Part shown: positions 35,688 to 46,000 of the stretch, piece after piece | Layout of the letters: each line of letters begins with the position of its first letter | How positions within the stretch are numbered: the stretch's first letter is position 1 | Source of the DNA: Orychophragmus violaceus | Lineage: Eukaryota > Streptophyta > Magnoliopsida > Brassicales > Brassicaceae | Length of the DNA: 64,000 bases | Direction of reading: 5' to 3' | Assembly: GCA_030180135.1 (NCBI GenBank) | Contig: CM058236.1 | Location: forward strand, 11,119,357 to 11,183,356 | The notes under the pieces: model-generated | What the model saw: the letters and a program-made list of their open reading frames with translations, nothing else | Told to the model about the DNA's origin: nothing | The model's database searches: none | Program-made: the position numbers and the translations under genes

Positions 35688-38552
35688 ATGGGAGAAGGAG
35701 CAGCTGCTGATCAGATCACCATGAATCAGCTTCTTGAAGTCTTGAGAGGCATGAGTGAGCATCTGACCCAGCTAGAGAAGTCCCATCCTACACAACAACA
35801 AGCAGAGAATGGACTTGGGAATGCACCAGGAGCTACTTATGTGGAGTCTAAACCACCAGACCAACCTTGGAGAACAAGAACGACAAAGTCACATCCACCA
35901 AGGACTTCCCAACGAAAATCAGGGAGTGACTCAAGCCGTGCAACATTCCATGCCACCTACAAGTCAAAAGTCAGGTTAATTTGGGATGATGGATATTATT
36001 ATTATGGACATGAATTCTTTGTATATCCAGGAGGTAAAGCAAGCTACATAGATTGGGAAAGCAACATGGAAGAGTACTTTAGCTACTATTGTGTTCCTAA
36101 TGAAGAGCGACTCCATATAGCACTTGGACAACTCACCAAAGAGGCTCTAAGATGGTGGAGCAAGGAAGAGTATGAGAGATGGTACTACAAGGAGCCAAAG
36201 ATCAGAACATGGGATGACTTAAAGTTGAGCATGTGGGAGAAGTATTGTTCACCGAACAAAACTACTTATCCACCGAAGAGATCATCAACTCCTAAACTTG
36301 TGCAAGATGCCAATAGCTCTCAAACAAAGTATCAAGGTAAGTTCTCTGTCTCTAAGAATACATTAGAACTAATGTGTTGTAAGTGTAAGAGCAGGGATCA
36401 TGTTGCTAAGGACTGTCCAAGAAAGAGGACTACAACATCAAATGGTGAAAAGCTAGTACCACAAGAGGCCAAAGGAGGAGAAAAGCAACCAGCAGCCTCT
36501 AAACCATTTAATGAGTTTCCCACCTTCAGATTTGCACCAGTAGAACACACTCACGAAATCCTGAAGGAGAAGCAAGAGCAGAAGCAGAGCCACAAAGCTT
36601 CACCCAATGCAACCGGATCCAGCTTTGATGCCTCACTCAAGCTCCTAGACATGCCAACACAAGGTAAGTATTCTAACCTTGTAAATTCCAAAGAGCCAAC
36701 CTGTTATAGGTGCCATAAAAGAGGGCATTTTGCTGCAAATTGTCCATCTAAGAAGTTGTTCAAAGATATAACATCAGAGTTGAAATTGGAAGTAACTAAC
36801 ACAAATGATATTTTTGTGCAATCTGATATTTTAATTTCCAATTCAAGACTCATGCACTTGTCTTTGCCAAAGAGTTTTGATGCAGGAATAAGACAAGGAG
36901 AATGGCATATAAGCAAAGGTGAAGAAAATCAATTCTTACACCTTACTTGTTCAAAGGAGGCCGAGAAAGAGGAAACCAAGCAAGACAACAACAGAAGAGT
37001 GCAAGCAAACAAGGTGAATTCTGAACTTAAAGTGAATAAACTTGTTTGTCAAACCACTGTTATGATGCACTTGTCTCTGGACCAAAAGGTTCATGAAAGT
37101 TTAGGTGTTAAAGAAGAAGTGGAGAAATACCAATGTCATGATCCACAAGCTAGTGAAGGACAAGAGTACATTCAAGGTACCATCATGACTGATGCACCAA
37201 GACAAGACAAGGTAAGTCAATATCTTACTCAAATTTTTCATACTGATTCCAAGGATATGATAATGCATTTGTCTTGTCCAAAAGAACTTGAGAAAGGTAT
37301 AGGTCATGGAGTCAAGTTTCGGACAGAACCATCAATACAAAGGAATCAAGATGAAGAAGATCATGGAGATTCAACCAATGATGAACTAGAGCATAAAACT
37401 TTTAGTAGTACATGCACCAGGAGAGATGCGACTCTGAACCAGCTTGTCACATCCATAATGGTAAGCTCAAACCTTGTGCAACCTGTCTTTAAAGTCTCAA
37501 ACTCAGATATAATACACTTGCTCTTTTCCTTAAGAGTTGACTTAGGTACAGGTCTGATAAAGATCAAGAAGCCAAGGGCAGAAGGAGTCTTGAAAGAGAT
37601 ACCAAAACTGATCCATCTTTCCACACGTAAGCCACAAGCAAATGAAAGGCTTGATGTATATCATGCTTCAACCAAACATGAGGTTATTTCTGAACTTGGA
37701 ATGAATATTTTTGAGTATCAATCCACTGGTATAACGCACTTGTTTCTTGAGTCAAGTGTTGAGACAGGGATTAGACCCAAAGATAAGGCCAAATGGGAGA
37801 TCAAGGAAAATCCACCGGACCAAACATCACTTGGCTCTACCATCATGCCCACTGAAGAAAGTCACCACCATCAGGTTGTTAGCCAGGTAAGTCTATCTAT
37901 AATCCACCTCATTTCTAATGACCCAACAACTCTGTTGAATGACTTGTTAAACTTCCCAGAAGTTACTACAACTACAGATAGTGAAATAGCTTCAAGTTTA
38001 TCTCTTCATAAGAAGCCCATAATGCACTTGTCTCTTTGCCAAAGTGTTGAGAATATTTCAGGTCTTAAGGAGAGCAGGAGCAAGATCAGCAAAGGAAACA
38101 TCACACCAGCTCAAAGAAGAGGAGCATTGCTATCCTATTTGCTCAAAGAAGAGCCACCGGATGCTCCACAACTCAACCGGAATCAAAATGATTCCCAAGG
38201 TAATCTTCTAAACCCTCATTCACTTCACTGGACTAACTTGACTTATCTATGTGCAGGTTATCAAGTTTTGAGGTCAAAACTTCTTGAAGAGGGAGGGTAT
38301 GATGCGGTCATCAGAACCAGACCAGACCAGGCGCTGACTAACTCAATCGCTGACTCAACCACTACGTCAAGCAGCACAAAGAAACAAAGAGAAGTCAAGG
38401 CCACAATGATTTCTGATCCAAAGCAAGGCATAGGATTAATTATACATCCAACAATCAATCCTAAGAAGACATATGACCCAGGAGGAATCATAACACATGG
38501 AGAAGAGATTATGAGCCGAGAAGATCCAACAAGGCGTATGAGCTTATCTTAG
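35688..38552 (+). CDS. G2 gag-type protein with repeated HLSL motifs, reading into the 3' LTR
   Basis: The start chosen is the ATG at 35688 (MGEGAAADQITMNQ); the 35667 start would be a GTG. A short coiled-coil-like N-terminus is followed by a Ty3-type capsid region at about residues 115-195 (DWESNMEEYF ... ALRWWSK). Two CCHC knuckles follow at about 230-243 (CCKCKSRDHVAKDC) and 339-352 (CYRCHKRGHFAANC). About seven degenerate modules of an (I/M)(M/I/T)HL(S/F)L type follow, near residues 385 to 790. The frame crosses into the 3' LTR at 38300 and stops at 38552 because of a 1-base deletion. Without it the frame would run to 39097. RNA binding and particle formation are plausible from the knuckles; the role of the repeats is unknown. 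No pol domain. Confidence 0.85.
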   Translation: MGEGAAADQITMNQLLEVLRGMSEHLTQLEKSHPTQQQAENGLGNAPGATYVESKPPDQPWRTRTTKSHPPRTSQRKSGSDSSRATFHATYKSKVRLIWDDGYYYYGHEFFVYPGGKASYIDWESNMEEYFSYYCVPNEERLHIALGQLTKEALRWWSKEEYERWYYKEPKIRTWDDLKLSMWEKYCSPNKTTYPPKRSSTPKLVQDANSSQTKYQGKFSVSKNTLELMCCKCKSRDHVAKDCPRKRTTTSNGEKLVPQEAKGGEKQPAASKPFNEFPTFRFAPVEHTHEILKEKQEQKQSHKASPNATGSSFDASLKLLDMPTQGKYSNLVNSKEPTCYRCHKRGHFAANCPSKKLFKDITSELKLEVTNTNDIFVQSDILISNSRLMHLSLPKSFDAGIRQGEWHISKGEENQFLHLTCSKEAEKEETKQDNNRRVQANKVNSELKVNKLVCQTTVMMHLSLDQKVHESLGVKEEVEKYQCHDPQASEGQEYIQGTIMTDAPRQDKVSQYLTQIFHTDSKDMIMHLSCPKELEKGIGHGVKFRTEPSIQRNQDEEDHGDSTNDELEHKTFSSTCTRRDATLNQLVTSIMVSSNLVQPVFKVSNSDIIHLLFSLRVDLGTGLIKIKKPRAEGVLKEIPKLIHLSTRKPQANERLDVYHASTKHEVISELGMNIFEYQSTGITHLFLESSVETGIRPKDKAKWEIKENPPDQTSLGSTIMPTEESHHHQVVSQVSLSIIHLISNDPTTLLNDLLNFPEVTTTTDSEIASSLSLHKKPIMHLSLCQSVENISGLKESRSKISKGNITPAQRRGALLSYLLKEEPPDAPQLNRNQNDSQGNLLNPHSLHWTNLTYLCAGYQVLRSKLLEEGGYDAVIRTRPDQALTNSIADSTTTSSSTKKQREVKATMISDPKQGIGLIIHPTINPKKTYDPGGIITHGEEIMSREDPTRRMSLS
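38287..38299 (+). other. Polypurine tract of G2
   Basis: AAGAGGGAGGGTA is identical to that of G1, immediately before the 3' LTR and translated in the fused ORF. Confidence 0.85.
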
Positions 38553-39450
38553 CTCAAGTGGAGACCAAGGTCAAGACATCTTGCTCAGATCATCATCAGC
38601 ATGCCACTAAGAAGAGTCATCCCCAAAAGATGACACAAGAAGAAGATACCGAAAAGGAGCTAACCATATGTAGCATCACAGCTAGCTCAGGAAGTAGCAT
38701 CGGCACTAGCTCAGCAGACTTGCCATATATGGAAGCATTCACATTTGGAAGGTCAATTCAGCACCAAACGTTTGCCTATCAAAACTACAGTGTATTGAGC
38801 TCCTTTCCATCAAGTCTAGACGTCCCCAGCTGCACAAGACCACACAAGATTCTCCATAACTTCAACAAGTCATACTTACCATTTTTGGAGAAGAAAGAGA
38901 TCAAACACCAACGGCTCCTTTCCATACATGCAAGCTGCGAATTGTTTGTCAATCAAGCTGTCCCAAGGATCCTCACTTATCCCTTAAAGCCATCCAGATA
39001 CAAGAAACCATCAAGAGCTTGGATTCTTGCCATTTTCAGCCTAACGGCTAGTTTTTCATTAAGTTTGCGATTTCCTTCTAGTTCAAGGTCAATATGACCG
39101 TTTGTAAAGAGCCTATAAAGGCATAGCTTAGCTCATTGTATTATTCACCTTTCAACCTTCAATCAAAGTATTATTCAGTTTCTTCAAAGAGTGTTCTTTG
39201 TTAAGATCTTTTGTCTTAGGATTCTTTTGAGTGATTCAATTGTCTCCGAAGATTATTGGATTAGGATTGCTTGTGTGACTCAAGCAGAACTAGTTCACCA
39301 CCGATTGAGAGAGTCAATCAACACCCACCGGTTGAGAGAGTCAATCATCTTCCATCTATTCCACCCATCTCGGTCAAGTAAGAGAGCTTTTAAGCCAGTG
39401 CTTGTCCTCCATCAAACCATCACTCAAGCTTCTGCTCTGGGGCTACATCA
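38300..39450 (+). repeat. 3' LTR of G2 (1151 bp)
   Basis: It matches 33993-35144. The missing G (GATTATGAGCC versus GATTATGGAGCC) breaks the LTR-encoded frame here; its downstream part is still open at 38558-39097. Confidence 0.93.
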
Positions 39451-40217
39451 GAAGGGCTTCATACCGATGTCTCATGGCATTAGTCTCAGCAAGAAACAGT
39501 GTCCGGTGACACATGCTGAGCGGGAGCGCATGAATAGGATTCCTTATGCTTCTGCAATAAGATCTATTATGTATGACATGCTCTGCACTCGTCCAGATGT
39601 AGCTTACGCGTTAAGCATGACGAGTAGATACCAATTTGATCCAGGTGAAGTTCACTGGACAGCTGTCAAGAATATTCTCAAGTATTTGAGATATACTAAG
39701 GATAAATTCCTGGTGTATGGAGGAAGTGAAGAGCTTGTAGTGAATGGATTCACTGATGCGAGTTTTCAGACGGACATAGACGATTTTCGATCACAATCTG
39801 GATATGTCTACTGTCTGAATGGCGGTGCAGTGAGCTGGAAGAGCTCTAAGCAGAATATCGTAGCTGATTCCACGACGGAAGCTGAATATGTTGCTGCTTC
39901 AGAAGCGGCAAAGGAAGTTGTTTGGATCAAGAAGTTCATGACTGAACTTGGTGTGGTTCCTAGTATCTTGGAGCCAGTGGCTTTGTTTTGTGACAACAAT
40001 GGAGCCATTGCTCAGGCGAGAACCCAGGTCACACCAGAAGTCCAAACACGTAGAGAGGAGATATCACCTGATTCGTGATATCGTCAATAGAGGTGATGTG
40101 AAGATCAGCCGAGTTCCGACGGACGAGAATGTCGCTGATCCTCTGACTAAGTCACTCCCAAGGCCTAAGCATGAAAGTCATACGACTGCTGTAGGCATTA
40201 GAGATCTTAAGATGTAA

Positions 40218-41221
40218 TCTTGATTCTAGTGGGAGTTTTTAGTTTTATTTTAGTTATAATAAGATGCTCTTGTAAACATTCTTTTAGAAGTGTTTAATGA
40301 AATTTGATTTCAGCATTATTTATTGTGATCTAAATAATGGTCCCAAAATAAGTTTATGTCATATTATAGGTCATCAAGTTGAGGACTTGATCATGAAACC
40401 CTATAAGTCATAGATGATATAAATTATGTTTTGTCCCTAGTCGAGGTTGTCAAAGTGGGACAATGGCAACCGCGAGAGACTAGATTGTGAGGTGATTGTT
40501 GGCTAAGTTTCATGGAGCCAATGATATGATTATCGCAGTCAGTCACATAGATATATGTTGGTGAACATATGATCGGACATGACCCGCTAATGAGAAGTCT
40601 ACAAGATAGTTATATCTGTGTCATAAGAGGTTCTCATTACGACTATAGAGTATAGTCCTTAGACCTGAGTTCATCATGCTTTCTTGCATATGAATTGGTA
40701 CACTTTGACTTTGTCACGCAGTCAGTCACATAGATATATGTTGGTGAACATATGATCGGACATGACCCGCTAATGAGAAGTCTACAAGATAGTTATATCT
40801 GTGTCATAAGAGGTTCTCATTACGACTATAGAGTATAGTCCTTAGACCTGAGTTCATCATGCTTTCTTGCATATGAATTGGTACACTTTGACTTTGTCAA
40901 ACGTCGACCCGTAACTGGCGACTATAACGGCATTGTTCAAGTATATCATGAAGTATGCATTGAAATAGGGATTGAACAAGATGGGATTTGTCCCTCCTGA
41001 ATAACGGGAGATAAATATCTCAGGGCCTATCGAAGATTTAATACTGAGAAAAATGTGTGGCCGCACTCAAACGAACTGTAGTTCAGTTGTTTGTAATGTT
41101 CAGTATGAGATCATGAGTTCGATAAACATGATGTTGGCTTAATAAGGATGACACCAATCTTGCCTTATGCCAAATCGAGATATAGAGACAAAAGGATTAT
41201 AGGAATTGATTATTCCAGTAC
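40218..41221 (+). other. 3' untranslated region of C4
   Basis: About 1 kb from the gag-pol stop to the purine tract, related to 10012-10868 of C3. It is non-coding and contains the tandem duplication at 40534-40899. Confidence 0.75.
40534..40899 (+). repeat. Perfect-looking 183-bp tandem duplication
   Basis: Two adjacent 183-bp copies (40534-40716 and 40717-40899), each running from CGCAGTCAGTCAC to GACTTTGTCA. I saw no difference between them by eye. C3 has a single copy of the corresponding sequence. Confidence 0.92.
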
Positions 41222-41232
41222 AAGTGGGAGAT
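41222..41232 (+). other. Polypurine tract of C4
   Basis: AAGTGGGAGAT directly precedes the 3' LTR, as in C3. Confidence 0.88.
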
Positions 41233-41873
41233 TGTTGGGATAGTGTCCTGAAATCACACTTGTACTCACTCCTGATGATAGTTGTGTGTCGAGATCAGAC
41301 ATTCGTATAATACTGGGCGGTTGCAATGTTTTGCTAGAAGCCTCTTGCAATCTGTAAGTTGTAGACTTACTGCCAGTATTATATGATCCTATAGGGTCAC
41401 ACACCTAAGCAAACTGGAAGCTACGACATGGGAATGATCATTATGGTAATGATGATATTAATGCGTATTGGATACACATTATTATCGACAAAATGGTGTT
41501 GTGTCGATCGACACAGCTTGTGTGTCGGTCGACACAGTTCGGGTTTCGAAAGGGCTTTTCGAAATTAAGACTTAATCAAGTCTGGCCCGTTAAGTGTGTT
41601 TTAGGTCGAATAAAACATGAGTGTCTCGACCTAAAACGTGAGCCGTCGAGTTTTTCTCAGTGAGAAGAGCAGAAACACCAGAAACAGAGGATTCCCATTG
41701 ATCCGGCACTAGCATCCCGTTTCCAGCTTGTGTGCGTGTGTATCTGGTAGAGGCAAGGCACCTGCGTTGCTCAACTGATCTCGTTCACCATTTCATTCCG
41801 CTGCCAGTTCAAGGTAAGAACGAGGTTGGTTAAATTTCAATATATCAAACCCTAGATCTTAGGAGATTTAACA
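41233..41873 (+). repeat. 3' LTR of C4 (641 bp, uninterrupted)
   Basis: It starts TGTTGGGATAG and ends GGAGATTTAACA, followed by the GAGAA duplication. It shows the intact pre-insertion site for G1 (CTTAATCAAGTC). Confidence 0.95.
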
Positions 41874-42490
41874 GAGAATACAACCAACATCAACTCTCGA
41901 GTTCCAGGTACTCATTATATCCCCCGTTGGCAACCAGTTCAGAGTTGCGACCCAAGCTTGAAAAGAGTATTTTGGTGTAGCTATGGGAAACCAAATACCC
42001 TTACTCAATTTCACATCCGGTTTCCTTGCCCTTATTTTATTCCAAGTGTCTTTGTTGCTGAAGTTATGCTTAAACTTATCCATTCCCCCCCCCACAACCA
42101 CTTGTCCTCAGTGTTATTAAACCTTTGCTTCTGATCATTTGCAGCTCAGTCTCCACACTATTTAGAAGCTCTGATCTATGTCGTCTGCGTCTTCTTCTCA
42201 TAGTCACTGCCTGTTCTAGAGTTGCATTAATTTTGATACCCATATCAATGCATCCTCTTTCTACAGCAATGTTTATTAGCCTTCCCATAGAAGACCAATT
42301 GTCATACCAAGAAAGAGATAGTTCCTCCATTTTCTGCTTCTACCTTGATAAAATTCATTGCCACATTTATGTATTTAAGTAGCTTCCAGCTCACAAGGGA
42401 TGATTTCTCCTTTACAGACCAGAATGAACCCTTGCGAATGAGGTATTTATGAATCTATTGAATCCATAAAGAGTTTTTGCAGGATAAAAT
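41874..42490 (-). pseudogene. LINE-B fragment (late RT linker and zf-RVT region)
   Basis: On the minus strand the peptides IRKGSFWSVKEKSSLVSWK-like (about 42450-42390), LSWYDNWSSMGRLINIAVERGC (42330-42260) and WNKIRARKPDVKLSKGIWFP through WNSRVDVGCILC (about 42060-41880) are typical of the C-terminal third of plant LINE ORF2. It joins 22762 across C4. Frameshifts are present. RT and everything upstream are missing, so this is a 5'-truncated LINE copy that ended up upstream of BRCA2. Confidence 0.82.
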
Positions 42491-43080
42491 GAGTTAAATA
42501 AACTTCAGACAACTTAACCGCTATACGCTCTCCGCTATACGTTTTCTGCTATGTCCGCTATCCTCTTCCGCTCTCCGTTCCCGCTCTCCGCTCCTGCTTC
42601 CGATGTTGTCAACTACTCTTTACTTCTCCACTTTGCCAATCTTGGCTTTATCTATTCTTGGAAGTTGGAACTTGATGATTGCCCGTACATCTCACTTGTC
42701 TTTTTAAACTTCCCCGCCTTCTTTTTTTTTTAACGCACGACTTCCGCTTACTAGCATTCGTGCCGTTTCTACTCAAATAAAACGCCGTGCACCTTACTTG
42801 TTTACACTTGGAACGCTATGTCGTCTCTCCCACAATGACGTAAACACGACAGCGTTGGGCTAGAATCAAGCCCAATTTTTTTAAAAAACGACGCGTCTCA
42901 TATGTCCGGCCAAAATATTTTCTTCTTTCCCGCCTTCCCAAAACTTAAAAATGATTTTGGTTTTCCCCCCAGTCTCGTGGAAATTCTTAAATCGAGTTTT
43001 TGGTCAACAGTCGTTACTTCTTCAGCTGAAATCAGATAAACGAATCGACACACAGATCAGAAAACCCTCGAACTGAAGAA
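42491..43080 (+). promoter_or_regulatory. Upstream region of BRCA2 (promoter and 5' UTR)
   Basis: This is the 590 bp between the LINE-B fragment and the start codon. At 42926-42934 lies TTTCCCGCC, a match to the plant E2F consensus TTTSSCGC, fitting an S-phase DNA-repair gene. At 42855-42875 an inverted pair TTGGGCT...AAGCCCAA matches site II/TCP elements common in cell-cycle genes. No clear TATA box was seen. Positions 42520-42600 are a pyrimidine-rich stretch with repeated CCGCTMT words that may come from an old DNA transposon. Confidence 0.55.
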
Positions 43081-46000
43081 ATGTCGACGTGGCAGCTATT
43101 TGCCGATTCAAGCGGCGACGGATTCCGGTGGGAAGCCGCTGGCCGGATTCTTCAGTCTGCCAAATCCGATTCTACGCACACCAAGACGACGCTCGAATCC
43201 ACTGCTCCTCCTCTACCTTCCATGGTGGATCTCTTGCACCGAGGTGACTCTTCTCTTTTTTTTTTTTTCTTACGATTCGTTTGTCATGTGAGAGAGATTT
43301 AACTTTTGTTGTTTGGTGAAAGGATGCACGAAGCTAATAGAACGAGAGGAAGCGACGCCAACAATGTTCACGACTGGTCTGGGCAAATCTGTAGCTCTAC
43401 AAGAATCTTCGATTTCCAGAGCCAAATCGATTTTAGCAGATTCAGGTACGTTATTTTACAGAAAAGCCCTTTGCTTTTCTACATTTCGTGCTGCTAATTC
43501 GGTTTAGCCCACAACTTCTTAAAGAGGCGTTTTTTCATCTAAAGAGGATTTCAGATAAGTTTTGAATGTTCCCTGTTTTTAAAGTTTAACGCTGTTTCTT
43601 GAGTTCGGTTTTTATCGAAGAACAAATTAACTCATTATCATACTTTGTCAAAGTGAATGATCATTAGAATGACATTTCTATCTGATCGTGTAGACAACAG
43701 GGAGTCTGGGTTTGGTGTTCCCAACTCTTTTTTCCAGACAGCTTCTAACAAGAAGGTCAATGTGTCTTCTACCGGTATAGCAAGAGCCACGGCATTGTTA
43801 GGACTACAAGAAGATGATTTTAATGGATATAACCACGTGAACCGTTCGTCTTCTTCCCACCAGCAACATGGGTTAAGAGCTCATGATGAATTTGGTGCTA
43901 CATCGGTTCAGCATCGTTCAGTAACTCCAGGAGGTCAATATGAGGGTCACGTATCTGGGAAGAGATCTGAAATTTTGAGTTCATCTCCAAAGGTACCTCA
44001 AACAAAGTTTCAAACTGCTGGTGGGAGATCATTGTCAGTGTCAGTTGAAGCATTGAATCGTGCCAGAAGCCTTCTTGGAGACCCTGAGTTAGGGCCTTTC
44101 TTTGAAGATGTAGCAACATGTGACAAGTTTATTACACCACAGAGAGATAAAAAGTTAGGTGATGCAGGTGGTTATATCACTGCTCATGAAGGAAAGATAA
44201 GCAACAAGCATACGCCAAATAGTTTTATATCTCCTCTTCAGACATCTTCAAAGCAATTTAGATCAGTCAAATTGGAGGACGTAGCTTCAGGGGTTAATTT
44301 GATCAAGAAATTTGATGCGGCTATTAATGAGACACATGGGATATCAAATGACAGGCCTTTAGCATCAGATACGGCACTGAATAATACAACGAGAAACGGT
44401 TTCATTACAAGAGCTACACAATTTGGAAGGCAAACTCATCAGCCACTTGTCGATATAACAAATCGCAGTGATACAGCTTGTGCAAACAATAGCCAAAAGA
44501 AAAGACTGGGAAAGTCAGTCTCCGTTCCTCCTTTCAAAAGGCCGAGGACATCCTCCTTTAAGGCTCCTTTAATGAAAAATGACCAGCATGCTTCAAATGG
44601 TACAATATTCAGGAAACTTTTTTTAATGTGAATCTGTTTGGTTTGCTCTCAGATTTATAACTGTTGGTGTCCTGTCTATTATCAGGTTTGCCTGTCGGAT
44701 CTTGTGATACACTATATTCCAAAAAGCTGCTTTTTACTAGATCTCAAGAAAGGTCCCCAAGAGTATATATAAAGGATTATTTTGGAATGCATCCAAAAGC
44801 TACGACCAAGGTAAAATGTTTTGTCCCTTTCACAAGCTCCTGAGTTATGTATATACCTTTTCGTTTTTCATTCACTCGAACCACGTTTACTGCTTGTTTT
44901 AGATGGTTTATGTGCCAGAACATGTCAGAAGAATCAAATCAAGTAATGCAGATAAATATGTATTCCACGATCAGTCTTCCTCAAGCGTGGTTGGAGCTGA
45001 AACTTTTCTTCAAATGTTGGCAGAATCTGGTGCTTCCTTACAACACGCATCTAGAAAGTAATTTCTCCGTACTCTTGAAATGTTTTAACGTTTAAGATCC
45101 CATCTTGTTTGCTTAATGTATCAAATACGTTTGTGACCGTTCTAATGATTTTGCATGCGACTCTCATTTTATTAGATAGACAGTCACAGTGAGCAATAAT
45201 TTCTACACCTGTTTAACTATTTATCTCTATATTGCACTAGGTGGATCACCAATCACTACAAGTGGGTAGTCTGGAAACTCGCATGCTACGACACATACTA
45301 CCCAGCCAAATGCAGAGGAAACTTTCTGACGATCACCAATGTTCTCGAGGAACTAAGATACAGGTTTCCCCGTCGTACAACACAGCTCGTTGGTATTTGA
45401 ACTCATGCGAGGTCTAATATGATTAATCTACCTGCATAGATATGAGAGAGAGGTCAATCATGGTCATTGTTCCACAATAAAGAGGATTCTGAGTGGTGAT
45501 GCTCCAGCTTCTTCGATGATGGTGCTCTGCATATCAGCTATTAATCCAAAGACACACGAAACACTTGGTTCTGATAGTGGCAGCAATGTGATTATAGAAC
45601 TCACTGATGGGTGGTATGAAATTGATATTGTTGTATGGATACGTGTTTCTTGTCATCTTTCCTCATGAATCTATTTATTTATTTATTCTTTTTTTTTTAT
45701 TTAAAAAATTCATAGGTATTCGATGAATGCTACTCTGGATGTCATGCTGACGAAACAGCTGAATGCTGGGAAATTGTTTATTGGGCAGAAGCTTCGAGTT
45801 AGTTATTTTCTTGCAAGCTATACATAGTTTGTTTGGCAATACATATTTTTGGTCAGATCACTTACAGCATGCTCACGTTCTTATTTCTTATCTGAAGATC
45901 CTTGGGGCAGGACTTTCTGGATGGACTTCCCCAACATCACCTCTTGAGGTTTCTTAGACTTGAATTTTATTAGAGTTTTCTGAAACATTCCCATGTTGGT

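Larger units (their letters stand above)
33993..39450 (+). mobile_element. G2: gag-only LTR retrotransposon (5458 bp), recent
   Basis: The LTRs are 1152 and 1151 bp, starting TGATGCGGTCATC and ending CTACATCA, with target duplication GAAGG (33988-33992 and 39451-39455). By eye the LTRs differ by two substitutions and one deleted G (38513 region), so insertion is recent. It has a tRNA-Met primer site, a purine tract and one long gag-type ORF. No pol motifs. Same family as G1 but with a longer internal region and two zinc knuckles. Confidence 0.95.
29848..40217 (+). pseudogene. C4 Copia gag-pol, interrupted by stops and two insertions
   Basis: The start ATG is at 29848 (MSVSTHINTFSLRSVLE). Coding blocks are 29848-32481, 33425-33992 and 39456-40217, which sum to about 1321 codons against 1325 in C3. 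CCHC knuckle CNYCKQLGHWKRDC, protease DTG in WVLDTGCGAH, integrase D-D-E blocks, RT YVDD (about 33775) and RNase H blocks are all present. Point lesions are an in-frame TGA at about 31861 where C3 has a Lys codon, a TAA at about 31942 and a frameshift near 40015. The DNA transposon and G2 then split RT and the RT-RNase H junction. The protein cannot be made whole. Confidence 0.93.
22763..41873 (+). mobile_element. Copia retrotransposon C4 (19.1 kb including three nested elements)
   Basis: It starts TGTTGGGATAG and ends TTTAACA, flanked by GAGAA at 22758-22762 and 41874-41878. Removing the three nested insertions leaves about 7.5 kb, close to C3. The LTRs are 641 bp each once G1 is removed (345 + 296 bp versus 641 bp) and differ at about seven positions, so C4 is older than C3. 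The element interrupts LINE-B. Confidence 0.95.

Noticed and set aside
42520..42600. CCGCTMT-rich stretch considered as a hAT transposon end
   Set aside because: No matching opposite end or target duplication could be found nearby, so it is only mentioned as composition.
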